The position numbers and the translations under genes were made by a program. A DNA stretch of 64,000 nucleotides from NCBI RefSeq assembly GCF_029542785.1, contig NC_083370.1, positions 1,426,001 to 1,490,000 on the forward strand, read 5' to 3'. Positions 48,875-57,247 of this stretch are shown here, in pieces. Below the pieces are notes generated by a model. It ran no database searches. It was not told where the DNA came from and worked only from the letters and a program-made list of their open reading frames with translations. The stretch comes from Malassezia japonica (lineage: Eukaryota > Basidiomycota > Malasseziomycetes > Malasseziales > Malasseziaceae). How positions within the stretch are numbered: position 1 is the first letter of the stretch; each line of letters starts with the position of its first letter.

Positions 48875-49966
48875 TTACTGGATCGCATAAATGAGCTTCT
48901 TGCCCGAGACCTGGCCCTTGCGCAGGAGATCGAGTCCCTCAGGGATCGAATCCAGGCCACCCTTCTGAAGAGACGGGCGGTTGGGCTTGACGAGGCCGGC
49001 GCCAAGCAAGTGCGTAAAGATGTCGTTCTTGGTAAAGTTGAGCAGGAATTTGTAGTAGCTCTCCGCATCCTCCTGCGAGAAGGAGCGGCCAAAGAGCGCG
49101 ATGGCCTTGCCATGAATAGCGTCAAGCAGGAAAAAGGAGCTCTGGACCTTGTTGTTCACCGTGGTAAGATCCTTGTCCACAGGCAGGATCATGACGAGCT
49201 TCGACGGCTGCGTCTTGGACAGTGCACGCGCACACGACTCCTGCGAGCCCTTCTCAGAGAAGGTATCAAAGGCGTGCGTAAGGTCGGGGTGGGCCGCCGA
49301 AATCCTGTCCGGCGTCGCAGCGTCCGAGTAGTCGTACGTCTCCGCCGCACCGAGCTCCTTCAGGAACGCGTGGTTCTTCGGCGAGGCCGTGGCGATCACA
49401 TGGATGCCAGCAGCGCGCGCAAACTGGATCACAAACTGACCAACCGACGTGGCCCCCGACCAGACCAGCAGCTTCTTGCTCTGGTCGATCGGACCCAGGC
49501 CCCGGAGGTCCGCCGGGGGGGCAGGCAGTTCCAGGTGCATGGGATGGAAGAGACCAAAATAGGCCGTGTAGCCGCCAACACCGATACCAGCGAGGTCCTC
49601 GTCTTTGAGCGAAGGAGGGGCACGCGTGAGCGACTCGGGGTATGTCTTGATGTATTCCGCAAAAGCGCCACGACCGACCTCCCAGCCGCCGTGGACCAGA
49701 CCGGCAACCCGGTCACCGACCTGGATGTCGGTGCCGGCCTTGGCGCCCTTGGCCACAATCGTACCGACAAAGTCGGAGCCAAGGGTCGTGCCCACCTTGC
49801 CGAAAAAGTCAAGGTGCTTCCAGTCCGTGGGGTTCAGCGCGTTGTCGTGCACACGCAGAATAACTGAGTGGTCGTCAAGCTTAGGGGTCTCGGTTTGCTT
49901 GAAGGCCAGCTTGCCGAGGCCTTCAACAATGAGAGCGTTCATCTTAGGGGGGAGTTGAGTAGACAT
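48875..49966 (-). CDS. medium-chain reductase, ToxD-like, array copy D
   Basis: A 363-residue paralogue (MSTQLPPKMNALIVEGLGKL). It is a mosaic: residues encoded by 49193-49528 are identical at DNA level to copy A, while both ends are distinct. For example it has IKTYPESLTRAPPSLKDEDL in the N-half and LVMILPVDKDLTTVNNKVQS in the C-half. The C-terminal region (NRPSLQKGGLDSIPEGLDLL) is the most diverged of the five, so substrate preference may differ. Promoter elements match those of A and B, plus the GGTCTGTGC seen in C and E. Confidence 0.85.
   Translation of the reverse strand: MSTQLPPKMNALIVEGLGKLAFKQTETPKLDDHSVILRVHDNALNPTDWKHLDFFGKVGTTLGSDFVGTIVAKGAKAGTDIQVGDRVAGLVHGGWEVGRGAFAEYIKTYPESLTRAPPSLKDEDLAGIGVGGYTAYFGLFHPMHLELPAPPADLRGLGPIDQSKKLLVWSGATSVGQFVIQFARAAGIHVIATASPKNHAFLKELGAAETYDYSDAATPDRISAAHPDLTHAFDTFSEKGSQESCARALSKTQPSKLVMILPVDKDLTTVNNKVQSSFFLLDAIHGKAIALFGRSFSQEDAESYYKFLLNFTKNDIFTHLLGAGLVKPNRPSLQKGGLDSIPEGLDLLRKGQVSGKKLIYAIQ
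49193..49528 (-). repeat. 336-bp tract identical to copy A (45076-45411)
   Basis: See copy A entry. The boundaries are sharp: one base beyond each end the two genes differ. Confidence 0.9.
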
Positions 49967-49997
49967 GTTGCTGAGAAACAGCTCATACGAGCCCTTA

Positions 49998-50124
49998 CAT
50001 TTATAAGATTAGGGTCTGTGCCACACCGTCCTGACCCTCGGACCTAGCGCTTGGGCCAGCTCTGAACCCTGAATTATCCCCGAAATCTTGCGCTAACCCC
50101 GTTGGTGGGACCGTGCGAGAAAAC
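49998..50124 (-). promoter_or_regulatory. copy D promoter elements
   Basis: TATA-like sequence at about 49998-50008, GGTCTGTGC at 50013-50021, TTATCCCCGA at 50074-50083 and CCGTGCGAGAAAAC at 50111-50124. This promoter carries all element types found in the array. Confidence 0.6.
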
Positions 50125-50239
50125 CCAATACCATTGATTGGTCGATGCCTAGGCGATATAGGTCAGAGGGCAAAGAAATTGACGGAATTTTGGTGGTGTA
50201 ACAGTCTATGAGTTCAACGTGCAGCGTAGGACTATAGGG

Positions 50240-51331
50240 CTACTGGACAGCATAGGTGAATTTTTCACCCGACACTTGACCGTTGCGCAATCGGTCCAAG
50301 CCCGCAGGGATCGCCTGGAGACCACCCGTCTGGGGCGATGTGCGATTCGGCCTCACGAGGCCGTGCGCAAGCAAGTTTGTAAAAGTGCCGCTGCTAGTAA
50401 ACTTGGACAAGTATGCAAAGTCGTTGTCTGCTTGCTCCTGGGAGACGTGTTGGTGGTAAATATCGATTTGTTGGCCACCCAGCGAGTAGAATAGGAAGAA
50501 CGTAGCCTTGATATTTTTGTTAATATTGCTGATTTCGTTGCTGGGCGCGAGGATGACAAGCAGCTTTGAAGACTGGGTTTTGGAAAGCGCACGCGCACTA
50601 GCTTCTTGTGAACCTTTTTCCGAAAAGGTATCGTATGCATACACAAGGTCAGGGTGTGCCTCGGAGATTTTTTCTGGCGTTGTTTCGTCCGAGTAGTCGT
50701 ATGTCTCTGCCGCACCGAGTTCGTGCAGGAAGTCGTGGTGCTTTGGCGACGCCGTCGTAATTACATATAACCCGGTGGCTCGCGCAAACTGAATGACAAA
50801 CTGGCCAACAGAAGTGGCACCCGACCACACCAGCAGCTTTTTCGTCTTGTCGACCGGTGGCAGCGACGTGAGCGTTGGCTCGGGCGGAGTGAGGCCGAGA
50901 TGCTGGCTTTGAAAGAGACCGAAGTAGGCAGTGTACCCAGTAATTCCAATACCCGCGGCTTCTTCGTCGGGCACATTGCTAGGTATGCGCGTCACTGACT
51001 CGGGCACCGTCGTCAGGTATCCAGCAAAGGCCCCGACCCCCACTTCCCAAGCACCGTGGACAGCGCCAGCCACCCGGTCGCCAACAGTAATTTCCGTACC
51101 GGCCTTGGATCCTTTCTCAACGACTGTTCCGACATAATCAGAACCGACGGTTGAGCCGACCTGCGGAAAAAAGTCAATATGCGCCCAGTCCGTTGGGTTA
51201 AGAGCTACGTTATGCACTTGGACAAGAATTTGCTTGTCATTGGGCTGGGGCGTGTCGACCTGCTGGACAGCAGTCTGTCCCTTGCCTTTGACGATTAACG
51301 CGTTGGTATGAGTGGGAATTTGCGAAGACAT
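50240..51331 (-). CDS. medium-chain reductase, ToxD-like, array copy E
   Basis: A 363-residue paralogue (MSSQIPTHTNALIVKGKGQT), closest to copy C in the N-half and in its Rossmann region (WSGATSVGQFVIQFARATG, YVITTASPKHHDFL). It lacks catalytic zinc ligands. Base composition is slightly more AT-rich than in A. It is the 5'-most gene of the array on the minus strand. It faces an uncharacterised gene across a 473 bp divergent promoter that contains its TATA element and the TTATCTCCGATGTCGC motif. Confidence 0.85.
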   Translation of the reverse strand: MSSQIPTHTNALIVKGKGQTAVQQVDTPQPNDKQILVQVHNVALNPTDWAHIDFFPQVGSTVGSDYVGTVVEKGSKAGTEITVGDRVAGAVHGAWEVGVGAFAGYLTTVPESVTRIPSNVPDEEAAGIGITGYTAYFGLFQSQHLGLTPPEPTLTSLPPVDKTKKLLVWSGATSVGQFVIQFARATGLYVITTASPKHHDFLHELGAAETYDYSDETTPEKISEAHPDLVYAYDTFSEKGSQEASARALSKTQSSKLLVILAPSNEISNINKNIKATFFLFYSLGGQQIDIYHQHVSQEQADNDFAYLSKFTSSGTFTNLLAHGLVRPNRTSPQTGGLQAIPAGLDRLRNGQVSGEKFTYAVQ

Positions 51332-51804
51332 AAGGCGAGCTATGGAATCGTACCGCCTTATATATTATGGTGGTCTGTGCGCCACTGTTAAGGCCGAGGT
51401 CAAGGTGACGGTTATCTCCGATGTCGCAAGAGTGCGAGCCATTCCAGGACTGAGCACATACTGTGACCGTGTAGCACAGTTAGTGGCTTTCCATTCACTT
51501 GAGATGTAAAGGATAAGCACAAGCAGGTCATTGGATAGACTGGCTTGTAATGTGCAATGGAGTACCTCGACTCCTCCGTCCAAAGCCACGTATCTGCCGC
51601 GCATATCCCAAAACATAAGGATTCTAAAGTGACTAGAGATATTCTATCGAATGCCTTGTACCAATTCAGAATTTCGTCGCTATTCTGACCACTTTCCACG
51701 AGTTAGTGTCGGTGCGTTCCACCGCACTGACCTCGTGCCCTACGAAATAGGCGTTGACTAAGCAAGCACGCTGGTGTTTGTCCTGCATACACTCCACCCC
51801 GTTG
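51332..51804. promoter_or_regulatory. 473 bp divergent gap between copy E and the gene at 51805
   Basis: It contains TATA-like CTTATATATTA at 51357-51367, GGTCTGTGC at 51372-51380 and TTATCTCCGATGTCGC at 51412-51427 for copy E. The half nearer 51805 shows no recognisable element or gene. Confidence 0.5.
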
Positions 51805-52686
51805 ATGACCACCGTGTCGACGCTCTGGGCCTTCCAGGCCCATCCTATTACACGCGAGTATCGCACACGCTCGCAGCGTCGTGGGGCAGATACAGATACC
51901 CCGGAGCTGGAGGTCGACTCGTCAGACGACGCGCTTGACGAGCTAGCCGACGAAGGTGCACTGCCTCGCGACGTAGGCACAAGCCACGCCTCGCGCCCGA
52001 GCTCCACGGCAGCAGAGCAGGTAGAAGACCGGCGGTGGCTACGCACGACCAATGTCGTAGCGCGTGCCGGCTCGACGCAGCAGACGGCTGAGCTGCGTAC
52101 ACAGCAACGTGCCGTGCAAGAGGCGCGACGTGCGGCGCGAGGCGAGCACCTTCCGTGGCGCGGAGACGCCGCCGAAAGCGCACGGCTGCTGCGTGTACTC
52201 AAAGGACTTCCGCCGCTAGGCAGCACGGCTGACGCCGACCAGCTGAGTGACTGGGAAGATGCGCTGGAAGGGGCCAAGGTGCAACGTGTACGCTACGGCG
52301 AAAAAGACATTGTACAGATCGGGCGGCGGCGGACGCTCGCCGAGGAGGAGATGAGCCACCACGAAGACGAGATCCAGCGGCACGTAAACCTCGGCGTGCC
52401 AAGCGTGCCCGACATCTCTCTTCCCAGCGAGCTCTATGGCTCCTACGACGATGGACTCGTGGCCGAGACGTCGAACTGGACAGACTCACGCTCGATGGTC
52501 CTCGAAGACCCCCGCTCCACGCGTCCTCGACGCTCGCTTCCGCACCGTTGGACGCCGCAGCGGGCACCAGCCAATGCGGCCGCTGCTGCGGCGCTCGATG
52601 CGATTGCGCGGCAGCAGACGATTCAAGCGTCGCCTCTCGCGGTCCAAGAGGAGGACCTAGATGCAGATGTAGAAGACTTGGACTAG
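51805..52686 (+). CDS. uncharacterised charged protein
   Basis: A 293-residue hydrophilic protein that I do not recognise. It starts MTTVSTLWAFQAHPITREYR and then has an acidic patch (LEVDSSDDALDELADEGALP). A helical Arg/Gln/Glu region follows (QQTAELRTQQRAVQEARRAA), then LSDWEDALEGAKVQRVRYGE and an acidic C-terminus (EEDLDADVEDLD). No signal peptide, membrane helix or catalytic motif is visible. It looks like a nuclear or scaffold protein. The ATG at 51805 is the first in frame. It converges on the next gene with 5 bp between stop codons. Confidence 0.6.
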   Translation: MTTVSTLWAFQAHPITREYRTRSQRRGADTDTPELEVDSSDDALDELADEGALPRDVGTSHASRPSSTAAEQVEDRRWLRTTNVVARAGSTQQTAELRTQQRAVQEARRAARGEHLPWRGDAAESARLLRVLKGLPPLGSTADADQLSDWEDALEGAKVQRVRYGEKDIVQIGRRRTLAEEEMSHHEDEIQRHVNLGVPSVPDISLPSELYGSYDDGLVAETSNWTDSRSMVLEDPRSTRPRRSLPHRWTPQRAPANAAAAAALDAIARQQTIQASPLAVQEEDLDADVEDLD

Positions 52687-52691
52687 ATACC

Positions 52692-53354
52692 CTAACAAGC
52701 CACCTTGAGGTTTGCGCCGATGCGCTCGGTAATGAAGCGGCGCGCAATCGGGTGCAGAGTCGTATTCGCGCTCATCGCCTGGTCGGCGCTGATCAGCGCG
52801 CCCTTTTCCGGGGTCTTGGCCGCATCCGCAGCGCGCAGGCTCCTGTCGTGGAGCGACGCCTTGGGCAGGTACGGCGTATAGTCGCCCTTGGCGACCTGGC
52901 TCTTTTGCAGGTCCTTGAGCTGCTGCAGGCGCTCACGCAGCGACGCAGTCGAGTCGCCTGCGATCTGCGCGTCCGCGGGCACGGCGACCGGCGGCGCATA
53001 GCGGATCGTCGGCGTGCGTGCACCGCCGAGCACCGTCGGTGCATGCGGGCGGAAGTCGAGCATCATCGCGCGGAACGTCGCACGCTGCGACAGTGTCGGG
53101 CGCTTGATATCGGATGCCTTGGCGCCCACGTCGCCCGCCGTGCTCGGCAGGCCCTGCAGAGGCTTCCGGCTGGCGACGCGGTACAGCGGGTGGTCCCAGA
53201 GGGTCAGCGGCGTCGGCGCGGGCGCGTCCGCTTTGGGCGCGACCTGCGCATGGGCCTGCTTCCCCGCCTTGCGCGGTGTACGCGCACTCTCTCCCTGGCT
53301 CACACGGCCTGCCGCGTGAAAGAAGCGCCGCGGCGCGCTCGTACGGCTTGCCAT
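52692..53354 (-). CDS. uncharacterised protein with a possible mitochondrial presequence
   Basis: A 220-residue protein starting MASRTSAPRRFFHAAGRVSQ, which has the Arg/Ala/Ser composition and lack of acids expected of a matrix presequence. The body is basic, with LRERLQQLKDLQKSQVAKGD as a likely helix and a conserved-looking C-terminal block (SANTTLHPIARRFITERIGA). No known domain is recognised; a mitochondrial ribosome or assembly component would fit its size and charge. The frame is open further upstream, but an earlier ATG would overlap the divergent HSBP1-like gene. CACGTG lies at 53375 in the shared 52 bp. Confidence 0.55.
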   Translation of the reverse strand: MASRTSAPRRFFHAAGRVSQGESARTPRKAGKQAHAQVAPKADAPAPTPLTLWDHPLYRVASRKPLQGLPSTAGDVGAKASDIKRPTLSQRATFRAMMLDFRPHAPTVLGGARTPTIRYAPPVAVPADAQIAGDSTASLRERLQQLKDLQKSQVAKGDYTPYLPKASLHDRSLRAADAAKTPEKGALISADQAMSANTTLHPIARRFITERIGANLKVAC

Positions 53355-53374
53355 CGTCGAAGAAGAAGCAAAAC

Positions 53375-53380
53375 CACGTG
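53375..53380. promoter_or_regulatory. CACGTG in the 52 bp divergent promoter upstream of the HSBP1-like gene
   Basis: Between start codons at 53354 (minus) and 53407 (plus), 21 and 27 bp from them. Confidence 0.5.
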
Positions 53381-53406
53381 GCTCTCCACTTTCCCCGCCG
53401 TTCGCC

Positions 53407-53681
53407 ATGAGCCAAATCACAACACCCCAGCAGCTTGGGGACTGGGTTGAGTCGCTCCTGACGCAAGTCGAGACGCGGCTCGGCGAGCGCAACAAGCAGG
53501 TGGAAATGCGGAGTAGGTGGTGTGACTAATGCAGTGAACGAAATGGCCGATCGCATCGACGCGCTCGAATCGTCGATTCAGGGTAGGTGGTCCGCCTGAC
53601 GCAGAACTGGTGCACGGTGCCGAGACCGGCGCGGGGGTGCCTGCTAGCACCTCGAGTATCACCGCGAGTGAGACGCACTAG
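53407..53681 (+). CDS. small coiled-coil protein, heat-shock-factor-binding-protein-1-like
   Basis: Exons 53407-53512, 53535-53582, 53605-53681 with two 22-nt introns; only 76 residues. Without splicing no frame is longer than a few dozen codons, so it is easily missed. The core TPQQLGDWVESLLTQVETRL followed by MNEMADRIDALESSIQELVH shows the a/d heptad pattern and the R-I-D-x-L-E-x-x-I motif of HSBP1, a trimeric coiled coil that binds heat-shock factor and also supports WASH-complex assembly. Both introns obey the window's rigid 22-nt layout, and both junctions keep the heptads in register. Confidence 0.8.
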
Positions 53682-53696
53682 TCTCTATGTATTTTA

Positions 53697-54713
53697 TCAA
53701 CGTTTGTTGCCAAAGGTCACGCCGTATCCATACACAGGATCGCCGCGCTCCAGCGCAGGCCAGCTCTGGCCCGACGCCGCCTTGACGAGGACCATATCGA
53801 GCTTCATTTTTCCGATAGTGTACGATGACTTTTCGGGATCGATCGCTGCATAGGGGTGCAGCGTACGCGCAAAGCGGCGGGTATGCGTGATGGACCCGAC
53901 CGGCGCCAGTTCCAGGTCGAGACGCACCTCGTCGGCGCCAAAGTCGATCGTAGAGTTTTCCGCAACGACTGACTTGGCGTATACAGTGATGCGCACATCC
54001 GCCGGCGTCTCGTAGTGGTCGATGCGGCAGTCGACCGTCGCGCCGTCCTTGGGAACCGGGGGCGCAAACAGGTGGCCGTGTTCCGCCGTCGTGCACGGCT
54101 CGATGCCGAGGAAGTCGTCAAAGTGCAGGACGCGGCGCTTGCAGCATGTGTAGCCTTTCGAGCCCTCGTGGAAGATGGGCGTGCCGCGGTGGTACCTGCA
54201 CGACTCGTTCGCGCGATCGCGCATCGGAATGTCGTCCTCGGCAGTAAAGTTGCAGCCAGGGCGCTGGCAGCGCGTGCCCTTGGGCACCGCCTGGAGTGTT
54301 TCGGGGTCCTTGGGCTCGGGCGCAGGCTCTTTCGGTGCGCTCGGCTTCGGCGCGGCCATTGGCGCAAGGGGGGCCGGGTTGGAGGGCGCAGGCGCCGACT
54401 CCTTGAGCTTCACATTGTCGAGCGCCTCGGCCGTCTGCGACACCTCGGCGGTGCTCGCCACCTTGCCGCCCGGCACCTGCGTCGGTGCGGGGGCCTGCGC
54501 CTCGGTCGTGTGCTCGGGCGCGGTCGCGCATCCTTTCAGGGCCAGGAACTGGTCAAATTCCATCACCGGCTTGTTCGTCTCGCGGCAGCATGACCACGAC
54601 TTGAGGCCCTCGTGGAAGACGGGCGCACCTGGGTGGTAGGTACATTGTCCTGCCTCCTTCGCCGCCTCCGGTTGAAAGTCGACACCACATCCCCGACGCT
54701 TGCAAATCACCAT
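53697..54713 (-). CDS. CHORD and CS-domain Hsp90 co-chaperone (Chp1/RAR1-like)
   Basis: A 338-residue protein starting MVICKRRGC. CHORD1 spans about residues 4-62 (CTYHPGAPVFHEGLKSWSCC) and CHORD2 about 150-208 (CRYHRGTPIFHEGSKGYTCC), each with the Cys/His zinc pattern. A CS/p23-like domain follows (ADVRITVYAKSVVAENSTID, YTIGKMKLDMVLVKA). The Pro/Ala-rich linker between CHORDs is low complexity. CHORDC1-type proteins bind Hsp90 nucleotide domains and act with Sgt1. The frame is open upstream of the chosen ATG, but that part lacks conserved character and overlaps the divergent gene at 54776. Confidence 0.9.
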   Translation of the reverse strand: MVICKRRGCGVDFQPEAAKEAGQCTYHPGAPVFHEGLKSWSCCRETNKPVMEFDQFLALKGCATAPEHTTEAQAPAPTQVPGGKVASTAEVSQTAEALDNVKLKESAPAPSNPAPLAPMAAPKPSAPKEPAPEPKDPETLQAVPKGTRCQRPGCNFTAEDDIPMRDRANESCRYHRGTPIFHEGSKGYTCCKRRVLHFDDFLGIEPCTTAEHGHLFAPPVPKDGATVDCRIDHYETPADVRITVYAKSVVAENSTIDFGADEVRLDLELAPVGSITHTRRFARTLHPYAAIDPEKSSYTIGKMKLDMVLVKAASGQSWPALERGDPVYGYGVTFGNKR

Positions 54714-54775
54714 TCTGTTGTGTGCTAAGAAAAGTGGAGACTCGAAAATTCGGCGCATTTCCAGCTTGTTTTGTG

Positions 54776-55895
54776 ATGCCGCGCGCGGGGGCCGGCCGGC
54801 AGGACAGCGCGTCGCCGCACAGCAGTACGGCGTCGCTGCCGCCCAAACGCGCGCCCTCCCTGCGGCGCTCGCAGCTAGAGTCACGGCTGCTGGCAGGCAG
54901 CCAGGGCGATGTCGAGATGCTCTTGAATCCACCGCCCCGGCCTGTACACGGTACGTCGCCTGACTCACGCAGACAACCCCTTTCTCCCGGGCGATACCGT
55001 GCTATGGCTGGATGGGCGTTTGCCCGAGTCCGGCACACACACCCGCCCGATCGAGGACCACGTCCAGGCGATCCTCACCTACCTGTCTGACCCCGAAAAA
55101 GCACGCGTTTGCGCTGCGATGCAAGAGGTCGAGACGCCCGACTACTGTGCGGCCGATGCGCCCACGAGCCTCGGCAAGACACGCGGTGCATCCTTACAGC
55201 CGCAGCGCGACACATCCGACGCGGCGTACCTCGCGCGGCACTTGCGGCATGAGCGCAACGAAAAGAAGCTGCGGCGTCAGGAGAAGGACGCACTCGTGCG
55301 CGACCGCAAGCGCCTCATTGCACAGATCGCAAGCATGGAACAAGTCGACGTCGCGCTGCTCGTCCCTGCGCTGGCGGCGCGCGAGGCCGAGCGGGGCGCC
55401 GCGCCTCGCGACGAAGACGAGCTGCTTGCGCACCTTGGAAACTTGCGTACGGAACTCGTGAGCGACGCCAAGGCGACGCTCGCACGCTACGACAAACTCC
55501 TGCCCGACGAGGCGCAGCGCGGTGCACCGAGCGAAATCCGCGCCTCGCCGGCGCCCAAAACACGCGCCTCGCCTACGCCGCTCGTCGCCGATCCCCCCGT
55601 GCCCCGGGTGGTGAAGGAGCGGACGTGTGCACTTGGCGCGCACACCAGCACGCCGTACACGACGCCGCCCCGCCGCGTGGGGCCGACGCTCGCCGAGCTC
55701 GCCCATACGCCGCGCGATGCTTCCCCGACACCGCCCGGCTCCGTATACCCCCCGCATCCGCCCAAGCGGCGCAATTCCTCGCGTAGAAAGGCCACCAGTG
55801 CGTTTGGCGAGCGCGTGCCCGACTATGCGGCGCACCGCGAGCCCTTCGACACGGCCATGGCGCACTTTCTCCACGGTGCGGAAACCCCTCCATAA
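54776..55895 (+). CDS. uncharacterised protein with conserved-looking N-terminal half
   Basis: Exons 54776-54950 and 54973-55895 with a 22-nt intron; 365 residues. The junction gives PPRPVHDNPFLPGDTVLWLD followed by IEDHVQAILTYLSDPEKARV, a compact region that looks folded. A Lys/Arg/Glu helix follows (LRHERNEKKLRRQEKDALVR), then a Pro/Thr-rich tail with TPP and SPTP sites and KRRNSSRRKA, a likely nuclear signal. I do not recognise the family; nuclear chromatin or kinetochore-type proteins have this composition. It sits head to tail with SWD2, 20 bp apart. Confidence 0.6.
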
Positions 55896-55915
55896 TTCCC
55901 CAATCGATCTCTGCC

Positions 55916-57108
55916 ATGAGCGACCAAAGGACCGCGCCGACGGCGGGCGTGCCGAGCGGCTCGCTGGCGCTGTCGTTGGGCCTTGTCGATAGTTTCAAGC
56001 CTGCCAAGGTGTTTCATGAGTTTGTACAGCCTGACTGCCAAGTGACGAGCGTCGACTACGACGATCGTGGCGAGATGTGCGTCACGGCGTCGAACGACGA
56101 GACGATCCAGCTGTACAATTGCCGTGCGGGACGGTATGTGGGCACGCTGACGCAGGCATACCAAGACGCTCTATAGCAAAAAATACGGCGTGTACCTCGC
56201 GCGCTTTACGCACCGCGCATCGGCGATTATTTACGCGTCGACCAAGGAAGATGGTACGTGCGAAGGCTCACCCAGACACCATTCGATACCATTCGCTGCA
56301 CGACAACAAGTACCTGCAGTACTTTCGTGGACACAAGCGGCGGTATGTATTTGTGCTAACAGTAGCGTTGTGTCGCTCGAAATGTCGCCGGTCGACGATA
56401 CCTTTTTGTCCGGCGCAGTGGACGACGCCGTGCGGCTGTGGGACTTGCGCAGCCCGGCCGCGCAAGGCCATCTGCGTGTGCAGGGCCACCCGGTCGTGGC
56501 GTACGACCCCACCGGCGCGGTGTTTGCCGTGGCACTGAACGAGCGCAATGTCGTGCTCCTGTACGACGTGCGCAAGTTCGACCACAGCCCATTCCTTACC
56601 ATCACGATCGACGACACGGCCGCCCTCTCGCAGGTGTCGATGCCGCCGCGCGTGCCGGTGATTACCCATCTCTCCTTCAACCAGTCGGGACAATTTATTT
56701 TGGCCGGCACGGCGGGCGACGTGCACTACGTCGTCGACTCCTTCTCAGGCAAGGTCCTATGGCGCCTCGTCGGCCATCTCGGGCTCGAGCAGGCTTCGGG
56801 CGGCGGAGTGGGCATGGTGCCGCAGGCGGGCATTAGCGGCCAGGAGGTGTGCTGGACACCCGACGGCAAGATGGTGATCTCTGGCTCGGCCAACGGACAG
56901 CTGTGCATCTGGGCCATGCCGGAACAGATTCCCACCTCGCCCAAAACACTCCAGCCGAGTGCGATGCTCAACGGGCACGAGGGGCCGGCGCGTGTCGTTG
57001 CGTTCAACCCTAAATGCGCTCGTACGTACTATGGCTCACACAGAATTGTGCACAGCGGGCGCGCAGGTTGCACTCTGGCTCCCGGACCTCGAAGGAGTCG
57101 CTGAATAG
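55916..57108 (+). CDS. SWD2: Swd2/WDR82 WD40 subunit of COMPASS and cleavage/polyadenylation factor
   Basis: Exons 55916-56133, 56156-56253, 56276-56342, 56366-57021, 57044-57108; introns 22, 22, 23 and 22 nt; 367 residues. The spliced protein has HTKTLYSKKYGVYLARFTH, YHSLHDNKYLQYFRGHKRRV, VVSLEMSPVDDTFLSGAVDD, VRLWDLRSP and ends TAGAQVALWLPDLEGVAE, a close match to Swd2/WDR82 throughout. Swd2 serves both the Set1 H3K4 methyltransferase and, in fungi, mRNA 3'-end processing. The third intron ends in CAGTAG. The first AG abuts the branch motif, so I use the second; use of the first would add one Ser. Unspliced, the gene falls into four frames. Confidence 0.93.
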
Positions 57109-57172
57109 CTTCTATAGCTGCCTTACCACACAGTGGACGGCGACCTGGCCAGAGTGTCGCACGGTGCGCAGC

Positions 57173-57188
57173 CACGTGCTCCCACGTG
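57173..57188. promoter_or_regulatory. paired CACGTG sites upstream of isomerase copy 1
   Basis: CACGTG at 57173-57178 and 57183-57188, 10 bp apart centre to centre, 60-75 bp upstream of the ATG at 57248. One further copy is at 58177 upstream of isomerase copy 2. Confidence 0.5.
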
Positions 57189-57247
57189 GCCCGGCTAGCG
57201 CTCGGCTTTGGCATTGCGGGGATTCGGCGGGGATACACTTTCCGACC

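Noticed and set aside
44758..51331. secondary-metabolite toxin cluster, because of ToxD-like reductases
   Set aside because: No polyketide synthase, NRPS or transporter is adjacent; the similarity is to the enzyme superfamily only.
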